Assembly: GCF_019061205.1 (NCBI RefSeq)
Contig: NZ_JAHQYH010000005.1
Location: forward strand, 37,791 to 101,790
Source: Apilactobacillus waqarii
GTDB lineage: Bacteria > Bacillota > Bacilli > Lactobacillales > Lactobacillaceae
Length of the DNA stretch: 64,000 nt
Reading direction: 5' to 3'
Shown piece by piece: positions 36,844 to 46,423 of the stretch. The notes beneath the pieces are model-generated. The model made no database searches. It was not told the DNA's origin and worked only from the letters and a program-made list of their open reading frames with translations. Every line of letters starts with the position of its first letter. The first letter of the stretch is position 1. Position numbers and translations under genes: made by a program.

Positions 36844-38205
36844 ATGCCAAGTACATTTAAGCAATACAATTTAAAGCCATTCATCATGGATGCTTTAGAT
36901 GAATTAAACTTTAGAGAACCAACAGCTATTCAGGAAAAGATTATTCCTGAAATCCGTAAGGGTAGAAGTGTTGTTGGTCAATCAGCCACTGGTAGTGGTA
37001 AGACTCATGCGTTCTTGTTACCAATTTTTGATAATCTAGACGTTGATACCTTGGAAGTCCAAGCTGTTATCACTACACCAAGTCGTGAATTAGCTTACCA
37101 AATTTACAACAATGCTAAGCAACTAGCTAAGCATTCAGAAAAGACCATTCATATTGCTAACTATGTTGGTGGTACTGATAAGGTTAGACAAATTGAAAAG
37201 CTAAAGAATGAACAACCACAAATCGTTATTGGAACTCCAGGTCGTATTTCTGACTTGATCAAGGGTCAACATCTACAAGTTCACACAGCTACTCAACTAG
37301 TAATTGATGAAGCCGATATGACATTAGACCTTGGTTTCTTAAACGATATCGACAACATCGCTGCCAGCTTTGGTAAGGATGTTCAAATGATGGTGTTCTC
37401 AGCAACCATTCCACAAAAATTGAAACCATTCTTGAAGAAGTATCTGGAAAACCCGTACGTTGAAAATATTCCAAACAGAACTGTTATCAGCCCAACAATT
37501 GATAACTGGTTAATTTCAACTAAGGGTCAAAATAAGAACGATTTAATCTACAAGTTAATCACCATGGGTGAACCTTACCTTGTATTAATCTTTGCTAACA
37601 CTAGAAAACGTGTTGAAGAAATTTACGAATTCTTACGTAACCAAGGATTAAAGGTGGGAATCGTTTCTGGTGATTTAACACCACGTGAACGTAAGAGAAC
37701 CATGAAACAAATTCAAAATCTTGAATTCCAATACGTTGTAGCGACTGATTTAGCTGCTCGTGGAATTGATATCGAAGGGGTTTCTGACGTTATCAATGAT
37801 GATATTCCAGAAGACTTAGAATACTTCATTCACCGTGTTGGTAGAACAGGTAGAAATAATATGCCTGGAACTGCGGTAACTCTTTACTCTCCTGATGAAG
37901 AAGATGAAATTGACGCATTAGAAAAGATGGGCATTTCATTTAAGCCAAAGGTTATCCGCAGTGGCCGTGTTGAAGACACTTACGATCGTAACCGTAGAAA
38001 GTCGCACCGTCGTGGTCATGACAAGCTAGAACCAACCATGATTGGTATGATTAAGAAGAAGAAGAGAAACGTTAAGCCTGGTTACAAGAACAAGATTAAA
38101 CAAGAACTTAAGCGAAACGATGAAATGAATCGTCGTATCCAGCAAAGAGAAGAAGGACGTCGTAAGAGAAAGTCCAAGAAGAACAGTTCACAACGTTATA
38201 GATAA
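36844..38205 (+). CDS. cshB: DEAD-box RNA helicase, CshB-like
   Basis: A 453-residue DEAD-box helicase with all motifs: Q motif near FREPTAIQEKIIP, motif I SATGSGKTHA, motif Ia TTPSRELAYQ, motif II DEAD (VIDEADMTLDLGF), motif III SAT, motif VI HRVGRTGRN. The C-terminal tail of about 75 residues is strongly basic (RNRRKSHRRGHDK, then KKKKRNVKPG), as in CshB, a cold-shock associated helicase. It is cotranscribed with nrnA. Its stop is 3 bases before the alaS T-box promoter. Confidence 0.93.
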   Translation: MPSTFKQYNLKPFIMDALDELNFREPTAIQEKIIPEIRKGRSVVGQSATGSGKTHAFLLPIFDNLDVDTLEVQAVITTPSRELAYQIYNNAKQLAKHSEKTIHIANYVGGTDKVRQIEKLKNEQPQIVIGTPGRISDLIKGQHLQVHTATQLVIDEADMTLDLGFLNDIDNIAASFGKDVQMMVFSATIPQKLKPFLKKYLENPYVENIPNRTVISPTIDNWLISTKGQNKNDLIYKLITMGEPYLVLIFANTRKRVEEIYEFLRNQGLKVGIVSGDLTPRERKRTMKQIQNLEFQYVVATDLAARGIDIEGVSDVINDDIPEDLEYFIHRVGRTGRNNMPGTAVTLYSPDEEDEIDALEKMGISFKPKVIRSGRVEDTYDRNRRKSHRRGHDKLEPTMIGMIKKKKRNVKPGYKNKIKQELKRNDEMNRRIQQREEGRRKRKSKKNSSQRYR

Positions 38206-38208
38206 CGT

Positions 38209-38237
38209 TTGACACCGGTTTTAATAAACCATATAAT
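38209..38237 (+). promoter_or_regulatory. Consensus promoter of the alaS T-box leader
   Basis: A perfect sigma-A promoter: TTGACA (38209-38214), 17-base spacer, TATAAT (38232-38237). Confidence 0.93.
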
Positions 38238-38242
38238 TTAGA

Positions 38243-38449
38243 TATAAATTAGAGAACATGCTTGTATAATTTCATTTTAAGAGACATCTTGGTTGGTGAA
38301 AAAGATGATTGGGTTTATCAAGTGCTATCTCGAGTAATAATTAAATCGCTTTCTCAGCGTTATTGAGACTTAAAGAGGTATACGAAAAAACATCGTTGCA
38401 AGTAAAGTGGTACCGCGCATATAGCGTCTTTACTAGCAACGGTGTTTTT
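38243..38449 (+). promoter_or_regulatory. T-box riboswitch, alanine specifier, controlling alaS
   Basis: The T-box reads AAAGTGGTACCGCG (38404-38417). The terminator arms are 38390-38407 and 38428-38445, followed by T. The distal Stem I loop contains GGTTGGTGAAAAA. The specifier loop reads AAGT-GCT-ATCTC-GAG, placing GCT (Ala) at 38334-38336. Uncharged tRNA-Ala should switch on alaS. Confidence 0.93.
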
Positions 38450-38471
38450 GTGCTTATTGGAGGGAATTTCT

Positions 38472-41114
38472 ATGAAAAAATTAGATAGTAGTCAAATTCG
38501 TGCTATGTATTTGGAATTTTTCAAACAACATGGTCACACAATTGAACCAAGTGCTTCATTAGTACCTAAGGATGATCCATCACTTCTATGGATTAACTCT
38601 GGTGTTGCCACAATGAAGAAATACTTTGACGGTAGTGTTGTTCCAAAGAACCACCGTTTAACTAGTTCACAAAAGAGTATTAGAACTAACGATATCGAAA
38701 ATGTTGGTAAGACAGCTCGTCACCATACATTATTCGAAATGTTAGGTAACTTCTCAGTTGGTGATTACTTCAAGAAAGAAGCAATTACATGGGCTTTTGA
38801 ATTACTAACTTCACCAGAATGGTTTGGTTGGGACAAAGAAAAGCTATACATGACTGTATATCCTGAAGATACTGATGCTAAGAAATTCTGGCAAGAAGCA
38901 GGGGTTGCACCTGACCACTTAATCGACATGGATGACAACTTCTGGGATATTGGGCAAGGTCCTTCAGGTCCAGATACTGAAATCTTCTACGACCGTGGAG
39001 AAAAATACGATAATTTAGCTCCAGATGATCCAGAAAACTACCCTGGTGGGGAAAACGAAAGATATCTTGAAGTTTGGAACATTGTGTTCTCACAATTTAA
39101 TCACAAACCAGATGATACTTACGAACCACTTCCAAGAAAGAACATTGATACGGGGATGGGATTAGAACGTGTTGTTTCAATTTTTGAAGACGCACCAACT
39201 AACTTTGAAACCGACTTGTTCATGCCAATCATTGAAAAGACTCAATCACTAAGTGATGGTAAGAAGTATGGTGAAAATGCTCAAGACGATATCGACTTTA
39301 AGATTATCGCTGACCACGCTCGTGCAATTACTTTTGCCATCGGTGACGGTGCTCTTCCATCAAACGTTGGTAGAGGATACGTTATCAGACGTTTAATCAG
39401 ACGTGCCATTGTTTCTGGTCACCGTTTAGGAATCAAGGATGACTTCTTATACCAATTAGTTCCAGTTGTTGGTGAAATCATGAAGTCATACTACCCAGAA
39501 GTATTGGAACAAAAGGATTACCTAGAAAAGGTTATTCATTCTGAAGAAAAACGTTTCAACGAAACACTATCTGATGGTTTACAACTTCTTGGTGAATTAA
39601 TGGACAATTTGAAGAAGACTAACCAAAAGACTGTTGAAGGAAAAGATGCATTTAAGCTATACGATACTTATGGTTTCCCATTAGAAATGACTAAGGAATA
39701 TCTAGAAGATGCTGGATTCTCAGTTGATGAAACTGGTTTTAAGGCTGAAATGCAAAAGCAAAAGGAACGTGCTAGAAATGCTCGTGGAAACGACAAGTCA
39801 ATGGGTGTTCAACGTGACCTATTAATCGACATTAAGACGCCAAGTGAATACGTTGGTTACTCACAACTAGAGGTTGATGATGCCAAACTACTTGATATTA
39901 TTGTTGATGAAAAACTAGTTGACCAAGCAGGCGCTGGAGAAGCTGAAGTTATCTTTGATAAGACTCCTTTCTACGCTGAAATGGGTGGTCAAGTTGCTGA
40001 CCAAGGGACCATTGTTGATGAAGACGGTAACCTATGCGCAAAGGTTACTGATGTTCAACACGCACCAAATGGTCAAAACTTACACACTGTTGAAATAATT
40101 ACTAGTCTTTCAAAAGACCACCAATACAAACTAAGTGTTGATCGTAAGTTCCACGCATTGGTTGAACACAACCATACTGCAACTCACTTATTGGACCAAT
40201 CATTGAGAAATGTTTTGGGTGACCATACTCAACAAGCTGGTTCATTAGTTGAACCAAACTACCTAAGATTTGACTTTACTCATTTCGGTTCAGTTACTAA
40301 GGAAGACCTACAAAAGGTTGAAGACTTAGTTAACGAAGAAATCTTCAAGGCAGAACCTGTTACAACTGTTGAAACAGATCAAGAAACTGGTAAGAAGATG
40401 GGTGCCATCGCCTTATTCGACAGCAAGTACGGTGATAAGGTTAGAGTTGTTAGCGCCGGTGATTACTCAGTTGAATTCTGTGGTGGTAACCACGTAAGCA
40501 ACACTAGTCAAATTGGACTATTCAAGATTGTTTCAGAATCAGGTGTTGGTGCCGGTGTTAGAAGAATTGAAGCCGTAACTTCAAAGGCTGCTTTTGATTA
40601 CCTAAACAACGAAGAAGCACTTCTAAAACAAGTTGCTGATCAAGTTAAGACTATCCAAGTTAAGGAAGTTCCTAACAAGGTTGCTCAATTACAAGAACAA
40701 ATCAAGGACTTACAACAAAAACAAGATAAATTAGAATCAAAGATTGCTAGCCAACAAGCTAACTCGGTTTTCGATGACGTTAAAGAGATTAACGGAAACA
40801 AGATTATTACAGGTGTCTTAAATGTTTCTGGAATGGATCAACTAAGACAATTAGCTGATACTTGGAGAAGCAAGAACCTATCAGACGTATTAGTACTTGG
40901 AACTCAAAGTGGTGAAAAGGCTAACCTAATTGTTGCTGTTAGCGATGAAAAAGTTAAGGATGGCATGAAGGCCGGTGACATCATTAAGTCAATTTCTAAG
41001 GAAATTAATGGTGGCGGTGGTGGCCGTCCAAACATGGCTCAAGCCGGTGGTTCAAAGCCTGAAGGATTACCTAAGGCAATGGAAGCAGCAGTGTCTTGGT
41101 TAGAAAACTTTTAA
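38472..41114 (+). CDS. alaS: Alanyl-tRNA synthetase
   Basis: An 880-residue class II synthetase. It starts MKKLDSSQIRAMYLEFFKQHGH and has the class II core (NDIENVGKTARHHTLFEMLGNFSVGDYFK). The editing-domain zinc motifs are HNHTATHLL and CGGNH, and the C-terminal C-Ala domain carries GGGGGRPNMAQAGG. The start at 38472 follows GGAGGG; an upstream in-frame start lies in the T-box terminator. It is controlled by the Ala T-box. Confidence 0.98.
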   Translation: MKKLDSSQIRAMYLEFFKQHGHTIEPSASLVPKDDPSLLWINSGVATMKKYFDGSVVPKNHRLTSSQKSIRTNDIENVGKTARHHTLFEMLGNFSVGDYFKKEAITWAFELLTSPEWFGWDKEKLYMTVYPEDTDAKKFWQEAGVAPDHLIDMDDNFWDIGQGPSGPDTEIFYDRGEKYDNLAPDDPENYPGGENERYLEVWNIVFSQFNHKPDDTYEPLPRKNIDTGMGLERVVSIFEDAPTNFETDLFMPIIEKTQSLSDGKKYGENAQDDIDFKIIADHARAITFAIGDGALPSNVGRGYVIRRLIRRAIVSGHRLGIKDDFLYQLVPVVGEIMKSYYPEVLEQKDYLEKVIHSEEKRFNETLSDGLQLLGELMDNLKKTNQKTVEGKDAFKLYDTYGFPLEMTKEYLEDAGFSVDETGFKAEMQKQKERARNARGNDKSMGVQRDLLIDIKTPSEYVGYSQLEVDDAKLLDIIVDEKLVDQAGAGEAEVIFDKTPFYAEMGGQVADQGTIVDEDGNLCAKVTDVQHAPNGQNLHTVEIITSLSKDHQYKLSVDRKFHALVEHNHTATHLLDQSLRNVLGDHTQQAGSLVEPNYLRFDFTHFGSVTKEDLQKVEDLVNEEIFKAEPVTTVETDQETGKKMGAIALFDSKYGDKVRVVSAGDYSVEFCGGNHVSNTSQIGLFKIVSESGVGAGVRRIEAVTSKAAFDYLNNEEALLKQVADQVKTIQVKEVPNKVAQLQEQIKDLQQKQDKLESKIASQQANSVFDDVKEINGNKIITGVLNVSGMDQLRQLADTWRSKNLSDVLVLGTQSGEKANLIVAVSDEKVKDGMKAGDIIKSISKEINGGGGGRPNMAQAGGSKPEGLPKAMEAAVSWLENF

Positions 41115-41155
41115 AAATAATTAATATTTAAGTTTTATTTTGTTCCAAGTAGAAT

Positions 41156-41161
41156 TATAAT
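41156..41161 (+). promoter_or_regulatory. Probable -10 of the ireB-ruvX-yrzB promoter
   Basis: TATAAT at 41156-41161, 17 bases after a weak -35 (TTTTAT), about 33 bases before ireB. No terminator is seen after alaS. Confidence 0.5.
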
Positions 41162-41193
41162 AAACCTACATCATAGACTTAGAGGTGTTATAA

Positions 41194-41466
41194 ATGAGTG
41201 CTTCAGATAAGACAATGTATTTTGATTTAAGCAACAATACTCCAAAGAATGTTCACGATACGCTTTTAATCGTATTTAAGGCATTGGAGGAAAAGGGTTA
41301 CGATCCATACAATCAAATTGTCGGATATTTAATTTCAGGAGATCCTGCATATATTCCTCGATTTAATGATGCTCGTAATTTAATTCGTCGATACGAAAGA
41401 GACGAAATTATTGAAGAGTTGGTTCGTTTTTACTTGGACAAGAATAATGATCGTGAGGAAAACTAA
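41194..41466 (+). CDS. ireB: IreB family regulatory phosphoprotein
   Basis: A 90-residue protein of the IreB (formerly UPF0297/YrzL) family. Conserved features are [51 protein letters not shown] and a helical C-terminus. In Enterococcus, IreB is phosphorylated at N-terminal threonines by the PASTA kinase IreK and governs cephalosporin resistance; a threonine is present at position 7 here. It lies upstream of ruvX and yrzB, the usual trio behind alaS. Confidence 0.93.
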   Translation: MSASDKTMYFDLSNNTPKNVHDTLLIVFKALEEKGYDPYNQIVGYLISGDPAYIPRFNDARNLIRRYERDEIIEELVRFYLDKNNDREEN

Positions 41467-41469
41467 TAT

Positions 41470-41901
41470 ATGAGATTAATGGGGATGGATGTCGGATCTA
41501 AGACAGTTGGGATTTCTGTTAGTGATTTATTGGGATGGACAGCACAAGGTGTTGAAATCATTCCAATTAACGAAGACGAAGAACAATTTGGATTAGATCG
41601 GGTAGCCGAGTTAGTCGAAAAATATGAAATTACGGGGTTTGTTCTAGGATTACCAAAGAACATGAATAATACCTCAGGACCTAGGGTTGAAGCTTCAAAA
41701 CGATATGGTGAAATGTTAAAGGAAAAGTTTAACTTGCCAGTCGACTTTGTTGATGAACGATTAACAACTGTTGAAGCCGAAAGAATGCTTATTGAAAAAG
41801 CGGACACTTCTAGAGAAAAACGTAAAAAAGTTATCGATAAAATTGCCTCCGAATTGATTTTACAAACCTATTTGGATGGTAAAGGTAAACTAACAAGATA
41901 A
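41470..41901 (+). CDS. ruvX: RuvX/YqgF, putative Holliday junction resolvase / pre-16S rRNA nuclease
   Basis: A 143-residue RNase H-fold protein of the YqgF family. The first acidic residue is in [31 protein letters not shown] and [14 protein letters not shown] follow, and the C-terminal [14 protein letters not shown] provides the last aspartate. In Escherichia coli the family matures the 16S rRNA 5' end; a resolvase role has been proposed in others. It begins 3 bases after ireB. Confidence 0.95.
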   Translation: MRLMGMDVGSKTVGISVSDLLGWTAQGVEIIPINEDEEQFGLDRVAELVEKYEITGFVLGLPKNMNNTSGPRVEASKRYGEMLKEKFNLPVDFVDERLTTVEAERMLIEKADTSREKRKKVIDKIASELILQTYLDGKGKLTR

Positions 41902-41919
41902 AGAAAAGAGGGGTTAGCA

Positions 41920-42234
41920 ATGGACAACAACAACGAAGAAGAACAACAACAAATCTCATTAGTTGACGAAAAGGGAAACGAAGAATTATACGACGTTTTA
42001 TTCACTTTCGAATCTGATGATTTTGGTAAATCATATATCTTACTTTACCCAGCCGGTAAAGCTGATGATGAAGAAGTTAACATTGAAGCATATGCCTTAC
42101 CAGAAGGCGATGATCCAATGGACCCACAAGGTGGAGATTTACAATTAATCGAAACTGATGAAGAATGGGAAATGGTTGAATCTGTGCTAAACACTTTATT
42201 AGATACCGATGACGGTGACGATGAAGAAGAATAA
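41920..42234 (+). CDS. yrzB: DUF1292 family protein YrzB
   Basis: A 104-residue strongly acidic protein of the DUF1292/YrzB family, typified by ISLVDEKGNEELYDVLFTFESDDFGKSYILLYPA and VNIEAYALPEG. It begins with a short Asn/Glu/Gln-rich stretch and ends in an Asp/Glu tail. Function unknown; the gene is nearly always coupled to ireB and ruvX, as here. A terminator follows. Confidence 0.92.
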   Translation: MDNNNEEEQQQISLVDEKGNEELYDVLFTFESDDFGKSYILLYPAGKADDEEVNIEAYALPEGDDPMDPQGGDLQLIETDEEWEMVESVLNTLLDTDDGDDEEE

Positions 42235-42243
42235 ACAATAACT

Positions 42244-42274
42244 AAAAAGATGCCGCAACGGCGTCTTTTTTTGT
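42244..42274 (+). terminator. Intrinsic terminator of ireB-ruvX-yrzB
   Basis: AAAGATGCCG (42246-42255) pairs with CGGCGTCTTT (42259-42268) around CAA, followed by a T run. Confidence 0.88.
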
Positions 42275-42304
42275 GTTCTTTACTGGTTATAGTCTGCCCT
42301 TTCA

Positions 42305-42313
42305 TGCTAAAAT
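42305..42313 (+). promoter_or_regulatory. Extended -10 promoter of zapA-cvpA-mutS2
   Basis: TGCTAAAAT is a TGn-extended -10 (TAAAAT at 42308-42313), about 30 bases before zapA. Confidence 0.5.
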
Positions 42314-42343
42314 AGTGATGAAGTTAATGGAGGTTTATCGAAA

Positions 42344-42607
42344 ATGAACGACACGAATCAACGTTTTAAAGCTAGTATTGGAAAAAAGAATTACACATTT
42401 GTTGGGAAGAGTTCCGCAGATCACATGAAGACAGTGACTGAATTAATGAATCGTCAATTGGTTCAATTAAAAGAAATGTCACCAGATATTAATGACGAAG
42501 ATGCAGCAATTTTATTGGCGTTCAACGCATTTTCAGAACAAATTAAGTTACAAGAAAAATTAAATGAATTAACCGAAAATAACGAAGAAGAAGGAAACAT
42601 GAACTAA
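42344..42607 (+). CDS. zapA: Cell division protein ZapA
   Basis: An 87-residue FtsZ-associated protein. The N-terminal globular part (RFKASIGKKNYTFVGKSSADHMKTVTELMNRQL) matches ZapA, and the C-terminal helix (about residues 50-80) forms the dimer or tetramer coiled coil. It bundles FtsZ filaments at the Z-ring. GGAGG site upstream. The stop overlaps the cvpA start (TAATG), and the zapA-cvpA-mutS2 order is common in Firmicutes. Confidence 0.9.
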   Translation: MNDTNQRFKASIGKKNYTFVGKSSADHMKTVTELMNRQLVQLKEMSPDINDEDAAILLAFNAFSEQIKLQEKLNELTENNEEEGNMN

Positions 42608-43092
42608 TGCTTTTTAATATTATTATCTTTCTACTGCTTATCTATGGTGCATATGATGGATACCACCGTGGGTTAGCACAAGAAATATTACGTGTTGTTG
42701 GTTTTTTGTTTAGCCTATTTGTTTCGCTGTACTTTGCTAGAGATTTAAGTCAAGCTATCTTTGCAAACAGTAGTTTGATTAATGATCAAATCCTATGTAA
42801 CAGTATCAGCTTCTTCATTATTTTCTTAATTTCTGGAATTTTTGTGCGTATTATTATCTCAATCGTAGATAAGATTACACACATTCCAGTAATTCACCAA
42901 CTTAATGCATTAGGTGGAACCGTTATTGGATTGATTATCGCTTACGTGTCAATTCTGTTTATTTTAAACGTGATTTCTGTTCTACCAAGTAATCAAATAA
43001 CTAAACAATATCATCAGTCATCAGTTGCTGAGTTTATTGTTCATAAAACACCAATTATTTCACACGATTTATATGAAAAATGGCTAAGATAA
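42607..43092 (+). CDS. cvpA: CvpA family membrane protein
   Basis: A 161-residue membrane protein with about four helices. The N-terminal CvpA signature reads YGAYDGYHRGLAQEILRVVGFLFSLFVSLYFA, and a further hydrophobic segment LGGTVIGLIIAYVSILFILNVI lies near residues 101-122. In Escherichia coli CvpA is needed for colicin V production and envelope integrity; its role here is unknown. Translationally coupled to zapA and 13 bases before mutS2. Confidence 0.88.
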   Translation: MLFNIIIFLLLIYGAYDGYHRGLAQEILRVVGFLFSLFVSLYFARDLSQAIFANSSLINDQILCNSISFFIIFLISGIFVRIIISIVDKITHIPVIHQLNALGGTVIGLIIAYVSILFILNVISVLPSNQITKQYHQSSVAEFIVHKTPIISHDLYEKWLR

Positions 43093-43105
43093 GGTGATTA
43101 AATAA

Positions 43106-45463
43106 ATGAATGAAAAAGTTCTATCAACTTTAGAATATGAAAAAGTTAAGAGCTCAATTGAGCAATACTTAACGACTAGAAACGGGAAAAAGGAACTAGC
43201 TGCACTATCACCGGTAGATAATCCTAACACTATTAATATGTGGCTTGATGAAACTGATGATGGGGCGCATATTTTACGTTTAGATAAAGAAATTTCCATT
43301 CCCAAGCTTGATGATGTCACCCCATACATGAAGCGTTTGAAGATTGATGCTTCATTGAATGGTAGTGAATTATCAAAGATAAATAAGATTTTAAAGACAT
43401 CTAACTATCTAGTTAGATTTTTTAATAACCTAAAAGACGATGAAGTATCATTGAATCGTTTATATAAACTAATCAATGATATTCAAGCAGTCCCAAGCAT
43501 TTCACAACGACTATCTGATTCAATCGACGATGATGGCAGATTATTAAATACTGCCTCAAAGGAATTGAATTCAATCAGACGTCGAATGGATGTAATTAAG
43601 GGTGAAGTTCGTTCAATTATGAATCAATTCACTCAAAAACACAGTAAGGATTTAACTGAACCAATCGTCACGATTAGAGATGACAGAATGGTTTTACCAG
43701 TTAAAGCTGAAAATAAAAATAAGTTTGGTGGAATTGTCCATGATCGCAGTTCTTCTGGACAAACATTGTACATTGAACCAGCTTCAACCGTTGGTTTAAA
43801 TACAGAACTTCGTCAAAAACAAATCGAAGAACGTCATGAAGAAAGACGTATCTTAATCGAATTATCTGATTTAATTCGTCCTTACCAAAGTGAAATTATC
43901 AATAACTCTAAGATATTAGGACACTTGGATTTGATTAATGCCAAGGCCAAATATGCGAGAGATTTAAAGGCAACCAGACCAGTTGTATCAAACGAAAATC
44001 ATGTTAACTTAAAGCAAGCTAGACATCCTTTAATTGATATGAATAAGGTTGTTGCTAATGATTTATACATTGGCAAAGATAATAAGGCAATCATTATTAC
44101 CGGTCCTAATACTGGTGGTAAGACCATTACTATTAAGACATTAGGATTACTTCAATTGATGGCTCAATCAGGATTGTTTGTGACAGCCAATGAAGGTTCA
44201 TCTGTTGCAGTATTTGACAATGTCTTTGCTGATATTGGTGATGAACAATCAATTGAACAAAACTTAAGTACATTCTCTTCTCATATGGATAATATCGTTG
44301 ACATTTTGAACGGAATTACCAAGAAGAGTTTAGTAATACTGGATGAATTAGGTGCCGGAACCGACCCTAAGGAAGGTTCTGCTTTAGCCATCGCGATTCT
44401 AGACAAGATTGCCGAAAAGGATTGTGATGTTGTTGCTACAACTCACTATCCTGAATTGAAGGTATATGCTTACAACCGTCCTCAAACGATTAATGCATCC
44501 ATGGAATTTGATAGTGAAACCCTTCAACCAACTTATCATTTAATGATGGGTGTTCCTGGTCAAAGTAATGGTTTAAATATTGCATCTAGACTCGGTTTGG
44601 ATGAATCAATCATTACAGAAGCCAGATCACTTGTCGACCAAGATAGCCAAGACTTAAACACAATGATTGTTGAATTAACTGAACAAACTAAACGCGCACG
44701 AGTTGAGGCTGATGAACTAAAGGTTCAATTGGGTGATGCTACCAAATTACATGAAGACTTGAGTGAAGCATATGCTAAGTACAAGAACCAAAAGAATCGA
44801 TTGGTGACTGCTGCTAAGCAACAAGCAAATGAAATTGCTGAAGCTGCTAAGAAGAAGGCGGACGCAATTATCAAGGATCTTCATGAAAAGCAACGTAAAG
44901 TTGGCCAAGTTACCATCAAGGAAAATGAATTAATTGATGCTCAAGGTCAATTAAACTCACTACGTCATGATGTTAACCTGGTTAATAACCGTGTGTTGAA
45001 GAAAGCGAAAGCTAAACATGATTTCCATAAGGGTGATGACGTTATGGTCAAATCATATGGCCAACGTGGTGTATTGGTTAAGAAGTTAGATGATAATGAA
45101 TGGGAAGTTCAATTAGGAATTCTTAAGATGAGAATTGCCGAAGGTGACCTTGAAAAAATCAAAGTTGATAACGATGAACAAAGGTTTAATACTAAGGTTA
45201 AAAGAACTGCTTCCAAACGTGTGTCTGCAAAACTAGATTTACGTGGCCATCGTTATGAAGAAGCAATGCATGAAGTTGATCAATACTTGGACTCTGCTGT
45301 GCTTGCAGGATATCCTTCAGTAACAATTATTCACGGAAAAGGGACCGGAGCACTTAGACAAGGTGTCACAGACATGCTTTCCAGTGATAGACGAGTTGAC
45401 TCCTTTAATTATTCACCAGCAAATGCTGGAGGAGACGGTTCCACAGTGGTAAAATTGAAATAG
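43106..45463 (+). CDS. mutS2: MutS2 (Smr-domain MutS homologue)
   Basis: A 785-residue protein with MutS core and ATPase but no mismatch-binding domain. Walker A GPNTGGKT is near residue 332. A long coiled coil lies in the 520-640 region. The KOW-like region HKGDDVMVKSYGQRGVLVKK follows, and the C-terminal Smr nuclease domain carries LDLRGHRYEEA and HGKGTGALR (near 742). Recent work on the family links it to rescue of collided ribosomes as well as DNA recombination control. The gene is the last of the zapA-cvpA-mutS2 run. Confidence 0.96.
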   Translation: MNEKVLSTLEYEKVKSSIEQYLTTRNGKKELAALSPVDNPNTINMWLDETDDGAHILRLDKEISIPKLDDVTPYMKRLKIDASLNGSELSKINKILKTSNYLVRFFNNLKDDEVSLNRLYKLINDIQAVPSISQRLSDSIDDDGRLLNTASKELNSIRRRMDVIKGEVRSIMNQFTQKHSKDLTEPIVTIRDDRMVLPVKAENKNKFGGIVHDRSSSGQTLYIEPASTVGLNTELRQKQIEERHEERRILIELSDLIRPYQSEIINNSKILGHLDLINAKAKYARDLKATRPVVSNENHVNLKQARHPLIDMNKVVANDLYIGKDNKAIIITGPNTGGKTITIKTLGLLQLMAQSGLFVTANEGSSVAVFDNVFADIGDEQSIEQNLSTFSSHMDNIVDILNGITKKSLVILDELGAGTDPKEGSALAIAILDKIAEKDCDVVATTHYPELKVYAYNRPQTINASMEFDSETLQPTYHLMMGVPGQSNGLNIASRLGLDESIITEARSLVDQDSQDLNTMIVELTEQTKRARVEADELKVQLGDATKLHEDLSEAYAKYKNQKNRLVTAAKQQANEIAEAAKKKADAIIKDLHEKQRKVGQVTIKENELIDAQGQLNSLRHDVNLVNNRVLKKAKAKHDFHKGDDVMVKSYGQRGVLVKKLDDNEWEVQLGILKMRIAEGDLEKIKVDNDEQRFNTKVKRTASKRVSAKLDLRGHRYEEAMHEVDQYLDSAVLAGYPSVTIIHGKGTGALRQGVTDMLSSDRRVDSFNYSPANAGGDGSTVVKLK

Positions 45464-45490
45464 AAAATTAAATCGTATAAGACTTATTCT

Positions 45491-45519
45491 TTGCATTTAA
45501 TTACTAAACAGTCTAAACT
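45491..45519 (+). promoter_or_regulatory. Probable promoter of trxA
   Basis: TTGCAT (45491-45496) and TAAACT (45514-45519) are separated by 17 bases. A small hairpin CTTAC/GTAAG follows before the ribosome binding site. Confidence 0.55.
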
Positions 45520-45553
45520 TACTTTCAGTAAGAAAAATAAGGAGGCTATTAAT

Positions 45554-45865
45554 ATGGTTTCAGAAACAACAGATAAGACATTTGAAAAAGATACTGCCGA
45601 AGGTGTTACTTTGACTGATTTTTGGGCAACTTGGTGTGGTCCTTGCCGTATGCAATCACCAGTTGTAGACCAATTATCTGAAGAAATGGGTGACAAGGTA
45701 ACATTCAACAAGATGGATGTTGACCAAAACCCAGAAACACCACAAAAATTTGGTATTATGAGTATTCCTACTTTATTAGTAAAGAAGGATGGCGAAGTTG
45801 TAGATAGCATCGTGGGTTACCACAGCAAAGAACAACTAGCTAAGATCTTAAACCAATACCTATAA
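45554..45865 (+). CDS. trxA: Thioredoxin
   Basis: A 103-residue thioredoxin with the redox motif WCGPC (FWATWCGPCRM), buried Asp in LTDFWATW, and the cis-proline loop SIPTLL. It is the general protein disulfide reductant and would serve Tpx and the methionine sulfoxide reductase encoded in this window. The start at 45554 has AAGGAGG at good spacing; a longer reading adds 21 residues unlike any thioredoxin. It follows mutS2 with its own promoter and ends at a bidirectional terminator. Confidence 0.97.
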   Translation: MVSETTDKTFEKDTAEGVTLTDFWATWCGPCRMQSPVVDQLSEEMGDKVTFNKMDVDQNPETPQKFGIMSIPTLLVKKDGEVVDSIVGYHSKEQLAKILNQYL

Positions 45866-45871
45866 GATAAT

Positions 45872-45914
45872 AAAAAAAGAACGTTTAGCATATTGCTAAG
45901 CGTTCTTTTTTTAT
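45872..45914. terminator. Bidirectional terminator between trxA and yslB
   Basis: GAACGTTTAGCA (45879-45890) pairs with TGCTAAGCGTTC (45894-45905) around TAT, with A and T runs on both sides. It serves the convergent genes trxA and yslB. Confidence 0.9.
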
Positions 45915-46402
45915 TGTTTTAAATCAAATTCTTTAACGGAATCTTCAATTACTGGAGCAGGATGCTTTGGATCCATATGTACTCTAATAAGGACGGTTCC
46001 ATTTTTTTCTTCTTTAGGATTCATTTCGGCTTCAGAAATTACCCCGAATTGTTGTTGAGCAATTTGAGCTAAGAAACCGGATTCGAACATGAAGTCGGCA
46101 TCTGGATTGGCTTCGATTCTTTTAGCAACGATATCTCCACTCAATGTCCATTTGATTTCATGCTTATTTTCAGAAGAAACAGATAAGTCACCTAAACCTG
46201 ATTGTTTGAAAAATAGGACAGTATCCAAAGCATCTTTTAGTGGGAACTTTCTGGCAATCTTTTTACCAGCCCAATACATGATGCTGTGGGTATCATTTCC
46301 CAATAAATCGTTTAATAATACGTCTCTTAATAATTCTTGTCCCCATAGAGGACGAGTAGAATCATTATCAATTATTTTATTGTAAAGATTATTATTATCC
46401 AT
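45911..46402 (-). CDS. yslB: YslB family protein (DUF2507)
   Basis: A 163-residue protein of the YslB/DUF2507 family. Family-typical segments are RPLWGQELLRDVLLNDLLG, IMYWAGKKIARKFPL and ESGFLAQIAQQQFGV. The fold resembles the 4-vinyl-reductase/V4R type small-molecule-binding domain; function unknown. The ATG at 46402 is chosen with GAGG 9 bases upstream; a TTG at 46417 overlaps that site. It is divergent from murI, with a long inverted repeat between them. Confidence 0.88.
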   Translation of the reverse strand: MDNNNLYNKIIDNDSTRPLWGQELLRDVLLNDLLGNDTHSIMYWAGKKIARKFPLKDALDTVLFFKQSGLGDLSVSSENKHEIKWTLSGDIVAKRIEANPDADFMFESGFLAQIAQQQFGVISEAEMNPKEEKNGTVLIRVHMDPKHPAPVIEDSVKEFDLKQ

Positions 46403-46423
46403 ACTTGTTAACCTCAATTCCTT

